DNA of 64,000 nt from Methylocystis sp. Its GTDB lineage: Bacteria; Pseudomonadota; Alphaproteobacteria; Rhizobiales; Beijerinckiaceae. The notes below the pieces were generated by a model. That model saw only the letters and a list, made by a program, of their open reading frames with translations, searched no databases and had not been told where the DNA came from. How positions within the stretch are numbered: the stretch's first letter is position 1; each line of letters begins with the position of its first letter. The stretch lies in assembly GCA_022843405.1 (NCBI GenBank), contig JALHNQ010000006.1, positions 34,442 to 98,441 of the forward strand, written 5' to 3'. A program made the position numbers and the translations under genes. Shown here piece by piece: positions 9,216 to 19,068 of this stretch.

Positions 9216-9405
9216 ATTCCCTTGCGAAGAGGATGATTCGCAAGGGAATTGTGGATGTGGAAGCCGGAGCTTCGCGTCGTGGCCGATCGTCGCGGCTTTC
9301 GTTACCCTTCTGATCTGACCGACGCGGAGCGGGCTCTTGTTGCGCCTTTAATCCCGTCGACCAAGCGCGGCGGCCGTAAAAGAGCGGTCGACGTGCGCGA
9401 GGCAC
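9216..9405 (+). mobile_element. IS5-type insertion sequence remnant (left end plus truncated transposase N-terminus)
   Basis: 13-bp inverted repeat ATTCCCTTGCGAA/TTCGCAAGGGAAT (9216-9249), then the frame RGFRYPSDLTDAERALVAPLIPSTKRGGRKRAVDVRE typical of IS5-family transposases, cut off at about 9402. Confidence 0.75.
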
Positions 9406-9427
9406 AATCCAGACCGGCCCGCGATGA

Positions 9428-10090
9428 CTATTTGCATTCCTGCACGGCGCGGGCGATCGCGTCCGACAATCCTTTAAGCGAATAGCTGTCGGTCGTGCTT
9501 GTGCCTTTTGACGAAGAGGCCTTCACAATGAGCTTGGAGCCGCCGCGCAGCGCGCCGACGAATTCTTTCTCCCGCGCCTGATCCTTCACCCAGGCGTTCG
9601 TTCCCTTGGTGATCAGCTCGTAGCTGTCGCCATCGATGTCGGCCACTGCGGGTGAGCCGTCCTTGGTCGGATAGCCGAGATTGATCGCGACTTCGTTGTG
9701 GATATTTTCCGCCGGCCGCGTCGAGATAAAGACATAGGCGGCGGACTCTTTGAGCTTCGTCTTCGGCGTCCGTTCTTTCGGCTGTCCGAGCGCATAGCAG
9801 GTCCTGTTGCGTCCGCTCTGGGCGGCATAGGCGCCCCATTCTCCGTAGCTGCCGAGCTGCTCCGGCTTTTCCGAGCCTTTGTCGGAAGAGGGCTTATCGA
9901 CCTTTTCGCTTTTCGGGTCGTTCTTTGCCGGCTTGCGCTTGTTGGCGGCTTTCGCGCCGGCGTCTTCAGCCGGCGCTTCTTCTGCGGGCTTGGGCTTTCC
10001 TTCCGCCTGGTCAAAGGCGAAGGCGGCGGCCAGTCCGGCGGCGGCGAGAGCGACGAGAAGTCGGGAGCGTGCGCGAGATGTTCTATGCAT
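9428..10090 (-). CDS. invasion-associated locus B (IalB)-like secreted protein
   Basis: Signal-like N-terminus, Lys/Pro/Glu-rich linker, then GEWGAYAAQSGRNRTCYALGQPKERTP...AYVFISTRPAENIHNEVAINLGYP typical of IalB. Confidence 0.85.
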   Translation of the reverse strand: MHRTSRARSRLLVALAAAGLAAAFAFDQAEGKPKPAEEAPAEDAGAKAANKRKPAKNDPKSEKVDKPSSDKGSEKPEQLGSYGEWGAYAAQSGRNRTCYALGQPKERTPKTKLKESAAYVFISTRPAENIHNEVAINLGYPTKDGSPAVADIDGDSYELITKGTNAWVKDQAREKEFVGALRGGSKLIVKASSSKGTSTTDSYSLKGLSDAIARAVQECK

Positions 10091-10167
10091 AGGCCGAGAG
10101 TCTACCGGCGGCGGCAGGCGCGAACAAGAGCTTCAGCGCCATTCTCGCCTCTTCGCCATGATCAAGC

Positions 10168-10938
10168 TTAGCCCTCTTTCCGGGCCGCCATCAAATAATT
10201 AACGTCTGTGTCATGGCTCTTGCGCCACCGTCTGGTCAACGGCTGGAAGCTCATTCCGGCGCGGTCGATTTCCCGCATGCCGCCCTGGCGCAGCCAAGAC
10301 GAAAGCTCGTCAGGGCGGATGAATTTGTCGTGATTGTGCGTGCCTTTCGGCACCCAGCCGATCACATATTCGGCGGCGACGATCGCCAGCAGATAGCTCT
10401 TCATCGTCCGGTCGATCGTCGCCAGGAAGAGCAGGCCGCCGGGCTTCAGCAGCCGCCCGAGCGTAGCGACGAACTCCCGTGGCCCTTCGACATGCTCGAT
10501 GACTTCGAGCGCCGCCACCGCGTCGAACTGCTCGCCGGCGGCGGCGAGGTCTTCGGCGGTGACATTGCGGTAGTCGATGTCCAGTCCGGATTTCTCGGCA
10601 TGCCGCTTCGCGATGGCGATGTTGTTGGGCGCCGGATCGACGCCGGTCACATCGGCGCCGAGCTGCGCCAGAGATTCGCTCAATATTCCGCCGCCGCAGC
10701 CGATGTCGGCGATGCGCACGCCGTTGAGCGGCCGGTCGCCCGGCGCATTCAGGGCGCCGGCGTCATGACGGATGAAGCGGCGCACGTGATCGCGGATATA
10801 GGCGACCCGAATGGGGTTGATCTCGTGGAGAATCCCCATTTTGCCGCTTCTGTCCCACCAAAGCTCGGCCAAGCGGTTGAAGCGCGCGACGTCTTCGGGG
10901 TCGACGCTGGCGGAGTGGGGCGATGACTGTTGGGGCAA
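10168..10938 (-). CDS. ubiG: bifunctional 2-polyprenyl-6-hydroxyphenol methylase / 3-demethylubiquinol 3-O-methyltransferase
   Basis: FNRLAELWWDRSGKMGILHEINPIRVAYI, DIGCGGGILSESLAQLGADVTGVDPAPNNI, KGTHNHDKFIRPDEL. Confidence 0.95.
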   Translation of the reverse strand: MPQQSSPHSASVDPEDVARFNRLAELWWDRSGKMGILHEINPIRVAYIRDHVRRFIRHDAGALNAPGDRPLNGVRIADIGCGGGILSESLAQLGADVTGVDPAPNNIAIAKRHAEKSGLDIDYRNVTAEDLAAAGEQFDAVAALEVIEHVEGPREFVATLGRLLKPGGLLFLATIDRTMKSYLLAIVAAEYVIGWVPKGTHNHDKFIRPDELSSWLRQGGMREIDRAGMSFQPLTRRWRKSHDTDVNYLMAARKEG

Positions 10939-11083
10939 GTGGACCCTCGTGAAAATGCGGAGAAATTAGGTAATTCCCGCGGCTGTGTCCTTCGGGACGC
11001 CGCCGTTGACAGGCCCGCCGGCGCGGACACATATAGCGCCGCTTCCTGTAGGACGCGAGCGTCCCACCCATTTCCCGGTCTTC

Positions 11084-12316
11084 ATGTCACGCCTGGTCAT
11101 GAAATTCGGCGGCACATCGGTCGCCACTGTCGAACGCATCCACAATGTTGCGCGCCACGTCAAACGCGAGGTCGACGCCGGGCATGAGGTCGCGGTCGTC
11201 GTCTCTGCGATGGCCGGCAAGACCAACGAGCTTGTCGCCTGGTGCAAGGAGGCGGCGCCGCTTTGCGACCAGCGCGAATATGACGCCGTCGTCGCCTCAG
11301 GAGAACAGGTGACCGCCGGGCTTCTCGCGATGGCGTTGCAGACGGCGGGCGTGCCGGCGCGCTCCTGGCTCGGCTGGCAGGCGCCGATCTGCACCAACGC
11401 AACGCATGGCGCGGCGCGCATCGAGTCGATCGACGGCTCGGGCATCGTCAATGGTTTCACCCGTGGAGAAGTCGCCGTCGTCGCCGGCTTTCAAGGCGTG
11501 CACCGCGACAGCGGGCGGATCACGACGCTCGGGCGCGGCGGCTCGGATACAAGCGCAGTCGCGCTCGCCGCGGCGATCAGAGCGGATCGCTGCGATATCT
11601 ACACGGACGTCGACGGCGTCTACACGACCGATCCGCGCGTTGTGCCGAAGGCGCAGCGTATGGACAAGGTCGCTTTTGAAGAAATGCTGGAGATGGCGTC
11701 GCTCGGCGCGAAGGTGCTGCAAGTGCGCTCGGTCGAAGTCGCCATGGTGCATGGCGTGCCGACCTATGTGCGCTCATCCTTCGACGATCCGGAGAATCCG
11801 GGGCAGGGCACGCTGATCTGCAACGAGGAGGACATCGTGGAAGCGCAGGTCGTCACAGGCATCGCCTTCTCGCGCGACGAGGCGCAGATCACGCTTCGAC
11901 GCGTCGCCGACAAGCCGGGGGTCGCCGCCGCGGTGTTCATGCCGCTGGCCGAGGCCGGGATCAACGTCGACATGATCGTGCAGGTCGTCTCTGAAGAAGG
12001 CATGACCGACATGACCTTTACTGTGGGAACGGCCGATTATGAGCGCGCCTTCGCCATCATCGAACAGGTCAAGGACGCGGTCGGTTTCGCGCATATCACC
12101 GGCGAGAAGGACGTCGCCAAGATTTCGGCGATCGGCATCGGCATGCGCAGCCACGCCGGCGTCGCCGCGCAGGCGTTTCACGCCCTTTCCGAAAAGGGCG
12201 TCAATATCCGCGCAATCACCACGTCGGAGATCAAATTCTCCGTGCTGATCGACGAGGCATACACCGAACTTGCCGTCCGCACGCTTCATTCGCTTTATGG
12301 GCTGGACGCTTCATAG
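11084..12316 (+). CDS. lysC: aspartate kinase
   Basis: MSRLVMKFGGTSVATVERI, GRGGSDTSAVALAAAI, ACT region DKPGVAAAVFMPLAEAGINVDMIVQ. Confidence 0.97.
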   Translation: MSRLVMKFGGTSVATVERIHNVARHVKREVDAGHEVAVVVSAMAGKTNELVAWCKEAAPLCDQREYDAVVASGEQVTAGLLAMALQTAGVPARSWLGWQAPICTNATHGAARIESIDGSGIVNGFTRGEVAVVAGFQGVHRDSGRITTLGRGGSDTSAVALAAAIRADRCDIYTDVDGVYTTDPRVVPKAQRMDKVAFEEMLEMASLGAKVLQVRSVEVAMVHGVPTYVRSSFDDPENPGQGTLICNEEDIVEAQVVTGIAFSRDEAQITLRRVADKPGVAAAVFMPLAEAGINVDMIVQVVSEEGMTDMTFTVGTADYERAFAIIEQVKDAVGFAHITGEKDVAKISAIGIGMRSHAGVAAQAFHALSEKGVNIRAITTSEIKFSVLIDEAYTELAVRTLHSLYGLDAS

Positions 12317-12400
12317 CCTCGCGCACATAGCCACGCTTGAAGCCGCGCGTCGCCGCGACATCTTTCCCCGCAACCGCAATGCTTGCGGGGAGGACGTCCA

Positions 12401-12832
12401 ATGGAAGAACTCACCACAAATGTCGTCGCCGATACGAAGCTCGATCCGACGATCGCCAAGGCGGCGCTCGGCCTCGTGCTTGGTTTCCTGCGGGACAAGG
12501 ATACGACCGGCAATATGGAGATTATGATCGCCAAGATGCCGCGCGCCCAGGAAGTGATCGAGGCGTCGCAACATGTCGGCGACGGCGGCGTCACTCAGGT
12601 CATTGAAGGCATGGCAAGCTTCATCGGCCACGGCCGCGCTGACGTAAACATTCTTGCCGGACAGCTCGAAAAGCTCGGGATCAGCGAAGTTCAAACCGAC
12701 GCGCTGGTGCGCCAAGTTCTGAAGCGCGCGGAGAATGTCATCGGCGCGGAGGGTGCCGAGAAGATCAAGAGCATCCTGCCCGCCCTGCGCGAGCGCACCG
12801 ATTCGCCGACGGATTTGCGCCGATCGGCGTAA
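12401..12832 (+). CDS. DUF2780-like protein, paralogue 1
   Basis: MEELTTNVVADTKLDPTIAKAALGLVLGFLRDKD...; related to the next ORF. Confidence 0.5.
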   Translation: MEELTTNVVADTKLDPTIAKAALGLVLGFLRDKDTTGNMEIMIAKMPRAQEVIEASQHVGDGGVTQVIEGMASFIGHGRADVNILAGQLEKLGISEVQTDALVRQVLKRAENVIGAEGAEKIKSILPALRERTDSPTDLRRSA

Positions 12833-12975
12833 GCATTGAGCTGGCGCGCGCGATCAGTGCGCCAGCTTTTCGCTGTCCAGCTGGCGCGCGAAGCGCAAGC
12901 GGAGCGGCGCTTGATTTTCCTCCCCGTCGCGGCGACAGTCCTCGCGTTTTGAGATTGCGAAGTAGGAGCCCAACT

Positions 12976-13356
12976 ATGGATGAACTGGCAGCGCGCGTTT
13001 CCGCGGCCCTCGGGGTTGATGCGCAGGTTGCGCGGACCGCGATCGGCCTCGTTCTGGGCTTCTTGGAAAAAGAGTCGCCGGACGGCGCGGTCGCCGAATT
13101 TCTCGACAAGCTTCCCGGCGCGCGCGAGGCGATCGAGTCTGCGCAATCCGCCGGCGGCGGGGGTGGTCTTGCAGGATTGATGGGCGGCATGGGCGGGCTG
13201 ATGGGACTTGGCGCCAAGCTCAATGGCGCTGGCATTGAAATGAGCCAGATCCCAACGCTCGGTCATGAGATTTTCGGCTATGCCGAAGCCAAGCTCGGCC
13301 CCGAAAAGCTCCGCGAGATCATCGATTCCGTCCCTGGCCTCGCCCAGTTCGTTTAA
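12976..13356 (+). CDS. DUF2780-like protein, paralogue 2 (Gly-rich centre)
   Basis: MDELAARVSAALGVDAQVARTAIGLVLGFLEKESPDG...GGGGGLAGLMGGMGGLMGLG. Confidence 0.55.
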   Translation: MDELAARVSAALGVDAQVARTAIGLVLGFLEKESPDGAVAEFLDKLPGAREAIESAQSAGGGGGLAGLMGGMGGLMGLGAKLNGAGIEMSQIPTLGHEIFGYAEAKLGPEKLREIIDSVPGLAQFV

Positions 13357-14882
13357 CGTCTGAGGTTTCCGATCGTCACGCCGCTTGCGTGAAGCGCGAC
13401 GATAAGCGCGCCGGCGTAAATCAGCGCGCCGGCGACGCCGAGCGCGGCAAGCGCGACGAGATTGGCGAGCGCGCCGAAATGCCCGCCGAGCGCCAACGCA
13501 GGTGAACGACCGAAAATCGCGACTGCGGTCAAAAAAGCGCAGGCGACGAATGTCGCGCCGAGCGTTTTGACGAAAATCGCGTCGAAACGCATCGTCTCCT
13601 GGGCGAGAGCGATTCCGACGAGCGCGGCGAGGTTGATCCACAATCCGACCGACGTCGCCGTCGCGAGTCCGACGGCGCCGAGCGGCTGGAACAGCGCGAC
13701 TTTCAAAGCGACATTGGCGGCCAGCGCCGCAAGGGCGATGAGCATCGGCGTCCTGGTGTCGCCGCGCGCCTGGAAGCTCGCCCGGGCCGAGGCGATCAGC
13801 ACAAGCGCCATCAGACCGGCGCCATAGGCGGCGAGCACGTCGCCAGCGGCGTAGGCGTCGGCGGCTGAAAATTTTCCACGCTGGAAGAGCCCGGCGACGA
13901 TCAGTTCCGGGATGGTGTCGAAGGCGATGAAGAACGGCGCCGTGAGCGCGACGGTGAGCGCCATGGTTCGGCTCTGGGCGTGAAGCGCGCCCGCCTCGTC
14001 GCCCGCGGCGAGGCGTCGGCTCATTTCCGGCAGGAGCACCGTCCCGGCGGCGATGCCGATCACGCCGACCGGAAGCTGATAGAGCCGCTCCGCATAGGAG
14101 ATCGACGAAACGCCGCCGTCGGGAAGCATCGACGAGAGAATCGTATCGGCGAGGACGGCGATCTGAGGACTTGCCGAGCCGATGATCGCCGGCCCGAGAC
14201 GAATGAAAAAATCGCGCACGCGCGGCCAATGCGGCTTGCGCAAGCGCTTCAGGACGCCGATTTGCCGCGCTTGCCACATCAACAAGCCAAGCTCCAGCGC
14301 GCCGGAGACGGTGACTCCCCAACTTGCCGCATAGCCGGCGTTTGGAAAAAGAAAGGCGACGGCGAGCGCCGCCATCACCGAGAAATTCATCAGATTGGGG
14401 GCGAAGGCCGGAAGCGCGAAACGCCCATGCGCGTTCAGCGCGCCTTGGTGCAAGACGAAAAGGGTGATGAACAGCAGATAGGGAAAGGTGATGCGGGTCA
14501 GATTGACGGCCAGCGCGAATTTTTCCGGACGGTCGTCGAGGCCGGGCGCGATCAGCGAGACGAATTGCGGCGTGAGCGTCCAGACGATCGCGAGCAATAT
14601 GATCTGCGAGGCGAGCAGCAGCGTGTAGACTTCGCCGGCGAATTCCTCGGCCGCCGCGTCGCCTTCTCGTTCGATCGCCATCGAATAGGACGGAACGAAC
14701 GCCGCATTGAACGCGCCTTCGCCGAAAATTGCGCGAAAGCTGTTGGGCAATCGCTGCGCAATAAAAAACGCGTCGGAGACGGCGCCGGCGCCCATGATCG
14801 CCGACTGCATGGCGAGCGATAGGAACCCCGTCACGCGCGAGAGCAGAGTAAAGCCGCCGACCGAAAGCAGATTGCGAATCAT
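13353..14882 (-). CDS. murJ: lipid II flippase MurJ
   Basis: MIRNLLSVGGFTLLSRVTGFLSLAMQSAIMGAGAVSDAFFIAQRLPNSFRAIFGEGAFNAAFVP; polytopic. Confidence 0.96.
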   Translation of the reverse strand: MIRNLLSVGGFTLLSRVTGFLSLAMQSAIMGAGAVSDAFFIAQRLPNSFRAIFGEGAFNAAFVPSYSMAIEREGDAAAEEFAGEVYTLLLASQIILLAIVWTLTPQFVSLIAPGLDDRPEKFALAVNLTRITFPYLLFITLFVLHQGALNAHGRFALPAFAPNLMNFSVMAALAVAFLFPNAGYAASWGVTVSGALELGLLMWQARQIGVLKRLRKPHWPRVRDFFIRLGPAIIGSASPQIAVLADTILSSMLPDGGVSSISYAERLYQLPVGVIGIAAGTVLLPEMSRRLAAGDEAGALHAQSRTMALTVALTAPFFIAFDTIPELIVAGLFQRGKFSAADAYAAGDVLAAYGAGLMALVLIASARASFQARGDTRTPMLIALAALAANVALKVALFQPLGAVGLATATSVGLWINLAALVGIALAQETMRFDAIFVKTLGATFVACAFLTAVAIFGRSPALALGGHFGALANLVALAALGVAGALIYAGALIVALHASGVTIGNLRR

Positions 14883-14923
14883 CGCAATCGTCCTAGCAGA
14901 ATTCCGTTAAGCCTGCGCTCTTC

Positions 14924-15340
14924 TCAGCGTTCGGGACAGTGCAGGGAATAGCCGCCGGTGATCGTGGCGAGTTCGTCGCCTTCGCCGCGCGACCATCGAA
15001 TATTGGCGCTTCGGCGGCACTTGTCGGAAATGCCTGCGCCACGTTCATAGGTCGCGATGTCGTTGTCGGCGTCGACCGTAAATCCGTCATCGCGCAATTC
15101 GTCGATGAGATCATCGACCTCGGTCGATCCCACGTGAAAGTGTTTCGCGAGCCGCGACTGGAAGAGCTGCTGGTCGGCTTCAGTCCGTGACGGGGGTAGG
15201 TCCTCAAGCAGGCTCGGCACACCGCTGGCCGCGAAGAAGCGCCACATGCGCACGCCGAACGCCGCGAACAGCGCGATCAGCGCCGCCGCGATGATGAGGT
15301 TAAATCCGCGCAACGGCGAACGGGTGGCGTTGGAGCTCAT
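14924..15340 (-). CDS. hypothetical protein with one N-terminal TM helix
   Basis: MSSNATRSPLRGFNLIIAAALIALFAAFGVRMW... ORF. Confidence 0.45.
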   Translation of the reverse strand: MSSNATRSPLRGFNLIIAAALIALFAAFGVRMWRFFAASGVPSLLEDLPPSRTEADQQLFQSRLAKHFHVGSTEVDDLIDELRDDGFTVDADNDIATYERGAGISDKCRRSANIRWSRGEGDELATITGGYSLHCPER

Positions 15341-15416
15341 GTATTTGCGCCTCGTCTCAGATGTGCGGCTGGATCGCGCGGCGATCGCCAAAGAAGCTTG
15401 TACTTCTTCGCTTTCG

Positions 15417-16382
15417 CTACGGCCGATCATCCGCTTTTGCGTTCGCTTCCCTTGCGCCCAGCCTCTCGGCGACGAGATAGAGCGGCCTCCCCTTTACCTC
15501 ATTAAAGATGCGCGCGACATATTCTCCGAGCACGCCGAGCGAAATCAGCTGAATGCCGGAAAAGAACGCGATCGAGACCACGAGCGTGGGAAAGCCCGGC
15601 GTATCAACGCCAAACAGCATCGTTCGGACCCAATAGTAGCCTGCCAGGGCGAGGGCGAAGGCCGAAATCAAGAGTCCGACATAGGTCCACACCTTGAGCG
15701 GAATTGACGAGAAGGACATCATCCCGTCGAGCGCGAAACGCACCAGCCGAGCGAGGTTGAATTTCGACCTTCCGCCCGCGCGTTCATCGACGTCGAAAGG
15801 CACGCCGATCGACTTGAAGCCGATCCAGGCGAAAAGACCCTTATTAAAGCGAGCGCGCTCGCGCATGGTCAGAAGCGCGTCGACCGCTTGCCGGTCAAGG
15901 AGGCGAAAGTCGCCGGCGCCGGGCGGCAGGCGCACGTCGCCAAACTTCTCCAGCAAATGATAGAAGACGCCGGTAAGCGCCACGCGCAGCTTCGAATCGG
16001 TCGCGCGATCGATGCGCTGACCATAGACGTTCTTGTAGCCTTCTCGCCATTTTTCGATGAATTGCGCGATGACTTCCGGCGGGTGCTGCAGATCGGCGTC
16101 CATGACCACGACCGCGCCTCCTCTGGCGTGGTCAAGCCCGGCGGCGATCGCGACCTCCTTGCCGAAATTGCGCGAAAGCGACAGGGCGTAAAACCGCGGC
16201 TCCTCGGCGCAAAGCTCCCGCAAAATGTCCAGGCTCTCGTCGGTCGACCCGTCGTCGACATAAATGGCCTCGTAGGTCACGTCGCAGGCGTCGAGAGCGG
16301 CTTCGATTCGAGCCGCCAGCGGCCGAAGGTTTTGCGCTTCGTTAAAAAGAGGGATGACAAGTGAGAGGTCTGGGCTGTTCAT
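15417..16382 (-). CDS. family 2 glycosyltransferase (DPMS/GtrB-like, 2 C-terminal TM)
   Basis: LSLVIPLFNEAQNLRPLAARIEAAL, VDDGSTDES, VVMDADLQHPPEVI, two C-terminal TM helices. Confidence 0.92.
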   Translation of the reverse strand: MNSPDLSLVIPLFNEAQNLRPLAARIEAALDACDVTYEAIYVDDGSTDESLDILRELCAEEPRFYALSLSRNFGKEVAIAAGLDHARGGAVVVMDADLQHPPEVIAQFIEKWREGYKNVYGQRIDRATDSKLRVALTGVFYHLLEKFGDVRLPPGAGDFRLLDRQAVDALLTMRERARFNKGLFAWIGFKSIGVPFDVDERAGGRSKFNLARLVRFALDGMMSFSSIPLKVWTYVGLLISAFALALAGYYWVRTMLFGVDTPGFPTLVVSIAFFSGIQLISLGVLGEYVARIFNEVKGRPLYLVAERLGAREANAKADDRP

Positions 16383-16449
16383 GGATGGGTTAAACCAATA
16401 TTTAATGGAGCGGCAAAGGGATCATCGCCGGATTCGGAGAAGCAGGCTG

Positions 16450-17337
16450 ATGGCTAAGGAGCAGATTGTTGCGCTGTGTGCGGACGATTATGGCCTGTCT
16501 TATGGGGTGAGCGCCGGCATTTTGGAGGCGCTCGACGCGGGAAGGATTACCGCAGTTTCGGCGCTGGTGAACGGTCCACGCTGGCCTGCGATGGGGTTAG
16601 AGCTGGTTCGCCGCGGACGCGACGCCGACATCGGCCTTCATTTCAATCTCACCTTGGGGCGGCCGCTGTCGTCGATGCCCAAATTCGCGCCCAATGGCGA
16701 ATTCCCTCCGCTCGCCCAAGTTGTCCGGATGGCCTATGGCAAACGGTTGCCGATGGATGAAATCCGGGGGGAGATCGATCGGCAGTTCGACAGGTTCGAA
16801 GCTATAGCGGATCGCCCGCCGGACCATGTCGACGGCCACCAGCATATCCATGTTCTTCCGGGCATTCGGACGGCGCTGCTTGACGCCATGGCGGCGCGAA
16901 GGCTTGGCGGCCGGGTCTGGCTTCGCGATGCGGGAGACGGCGTGCATCGCATTCTGGCGCGTCGCGCCAACGCTCGCAAAGCGCTCTCCGCTCTTTCCCT
17001 GGCCAGCGGCTTTCGCCGCGAGGCGCGCCGGCGGGGCTTCAGCGTCAACGACGGATTTGCGGGATTCTCGGATTTCCACCCGAGCTTCGACTACGCGAGA
17101 ATCTTTCAAAGCTATCTGCGCGCGCCCGGCCGCAGACATCTCATCATGTGCCATCCTGGGCATGTGGACGAAGATCTGCGCCAGCTCGATCCGGTGACGA
17201 TCACCCGCGAGCAGGAACTTGCCTTTCTCCTGTCGCCCAGACTGCCGGAGATGCTGGAGCGGCGCGGCCTGCGTCTGGCCCGCCTCTCGCAAGCGGACAG
17301 AAGGCCGCCGGAGCCGCAAACGGCTGCGGCTCAGTAG
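16450..17337 (+). CDS. ChbG/HpnK family deacetylase
   Basis: CADDYGLSYGVSAGILEAL, DIGLHFNLTLGRPL, HVDGHQHIHVLPGIRTAL, MCHPGHVDEDL. Confidence 0.9.
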   Translation: MAKEQIVALCADDYGLSYGVSAGILEALDAGRITAVSALVNGPRWPAMGLELVRRGRDADIGLHFNLTLGRPLSSMPKFAPNGEFPPLAQVVRMAYGKRLPMDEIRGEIDRQFDRFEAIADRPPDHVDGHQHIHVLPGIRTALLDAMAARRLGGRVWLRDAGDGVHRILARRANARKALSALSLASGFRREARRRGFSVNDGFAGFSDFHPSFDYARIFQSYLRAPGRRHLIMCHPGHVDEDLRQLDPVTITREQELAFLLSPRLPEMLERRGLRLARLSQADRRPPEPQTAAAQ

Positions 17338-18110
17338 ATTCCCTCAAAGGAAATCGGCGCTCGTTTCTTACCGTCTTTTAGATAAATGTCCTTCAGGAAC
17401 GACGCCCGCCTGCGGTTGAAGTCCTGAAGCCACCAGCCATCGCCCAGCGGATCGAAGACCGGCGCGTCGGTACGTCGAAATATGCCGGTCGAGCCGACGA
17501 ATTCCAGCTTCTCGAACATGCGGTCTTCGCTGAGGAAGTCCGCGAGCCGGCTGATCGTCGGGATATGGATGTCGTCGACGACCAGCAGCCCGTCGGTCTT
17601 CAGGTGCGGATAGAAGTAGTAGTATTCGAGATCGGGGAACGGAAAGCCGTGCGGCCCGTCGATCAGGACGAGGTCGTAGGGAACATGATCCTCGTAGTTC
17701 GGCAGCGTGACCTGAGTCGGACCAAAGACAAGGTCAAGGCGATCCTGCCGCGTCGCCGGACAAGTCAGGAAGTAGTCGACGCTGGAGTTTTTCTGCCCGC
17801 GATCGTCATAGCAGAAGACCTTGTGGCGATCGGCGATGCGCGACAGGAATATGGTCGACTTGCCGCAGCCGGTTTCGGCGGAAGCGATCGACGATCCGGT
17901 CAGCAGCCGCTCGATGCGCAGCAAGGTGCGCAGCGGCATCGATCCCGCGCTGTGGGCGAAGCCGAAGTCGCGCTCATAGTCGCCGATTTCGGCGGCAATC
18001 GTTTTGTCGCGCGTCGCCTCGGCCCGGAGCGGGCCCGGCATTGACGAGATCGGGGAGCTCCAAAGCCTTCGCCGTGCTCGGCTGATCAGCTTGCGAACGA
18101 AGGAAGGCAT
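17331..18110 (-). CDS. class I SAM-dependent methyltransferase-like protein
   Basis: AETGCGKSTIFLSRIADRHKVFCYD, YDLVLIDGPHGFPFPDLEYYYFYPHLKTDGLLVVDD. Confidence 0.6.
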   Translation of the reverse strand: MPSFVRKLISRARRRLWSSPISSMPGPLRAEATRDKTIAAEIGDYERDFGFAHSAGSMPLRTLLRIERLLTGSSIASAETGCGKSTIFLSRIADRHKVFCYDDRGQKNSSVDYFLTCPATRQDRLDLVFGPTQVTLPNYEDHVPYDLVLIDGPHGFPFPDLEYYYFYPHLKTDGLLVVDDIHIPTISRLADFLSEDRMFEKLEFVGSTGIFRRTDAPVFDPLGDGWWLQDFNRRRASFLKDIYLKDGKKRAPISFEGIY

Positions 18111-18216
18111 GGCTCCTGAGGGTTTTCGAATTCGGGGAGGCGGTTATAGCAGCGCGCGCGTCGCCATGAAAGCGCGCGTCGGCTGTGCGCTGAGAAAGCC
18201 GGGATACGCCAAAAAA

Positions 18217-19068
18217 TCAATTGATTTCCATGTCTAAGCCCACATCAAACGCCGGGGCGGAGTGGGTCAGCGCGCCGACGGAGATCAAATTGACCCCGGT
18301 TTTCGCGATTTCGGCGACGTTCGAGAGCGTGACGCCGCCCGAGGCTTCGCAGATCATCCGACCGCCGACCAGCGCGACGGCCCTGCGAAGATCGTCGAGC
18401 GTCATATTGTCGAGCAGCACGGCGTCCGCCCCTTCGTCGAGAACTTCCCGAAGCTGGTCGAGCGTATCGACCTCGATTTCCACCTTCACCAGATGGCCGA
18501 TATTCGCCTTCGCCGCCCGTAGCGCCGGAATGACGCCGCCGGCGACGGCGATGTGATTGTCCTTGATGAGCACGGCGTCGTCGAGGCCGAAGCGATGATT
18601 GACCCCGCCGCCGCAACGCACGGCGTATTTCTCTAGGGCGCGCAGCAAGGGCGTGGTTTTGCGCGTATCGCAAATCCGCGCGGACGTGCCGGCGACCGCG
18701 CTGACATAGCGGGCGGTGAGGGTGGCGATGCCCGAAAGACGGCCAAGAAAGTTGAGCGCGACGCGCTCGGCGGACAGGATCGCGCGAGCGGGACCGGAAA
18801 CATGGGCGATCAGCGATCCCGGCTCGACGCGGGCGCCGTCGTTCGTCTGCGCCTCAAACAGGATTTCCGGGTCGGACAGGGCGAAGGCGGCGCGCGCCGC
18901 CGCAAGTCCGGCGACGACGCCGCTGTCGCGGGCGACGATGGCCGCGCACGCCCGGGCGTTCGCGGGGATGGTCGCCTGGGTCGTGACGTCGCCGGCGCGC
19001 CCCAGATCTTCGGCGAGCGCGGCGCGGACCGCCTCCTCGACCAGCAGCGGCGGCAATTCGCAATTCAT
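18217..19068 (-). CDS. nadC: nicotinate-nucleotide pyrophosphorylase (carboxylating)
   Basis: [61 protein letters not shown]. Confidence 0.96.
   Translation of the reverse strand: MNCELPPLLVEEAVRAALAEDLGRAGDVTTQATIPANARACAAIVARDSGVVAGLAAARAAFALSDPEILFEAQTNDGARVEPGSLIAHVSGPARAILSAERVALNFLGRLSGIATLTARYVSAVAGTSARICDTRKTTPLLRALEKYAVRCGGGVNHRFGLDDAVLIKDNHIAVAGGVIPALRAAKANIGHLVKVEIEVDTLDQLREVLDEGADAVLLDNMTLDDLRRAVALVGGRMICEASGGVTLSNVAEIAKTGVNLISVGALTHSAPAFDVGLDMEIN

Noticed and set aside
12691-14322. 543-aa - strand ORF overlapping DUF2780-like genes and murJ
   Set aside because: Arg/Ala-rich frame shadow; murJ and the + strand ORFs have recognisable motifs
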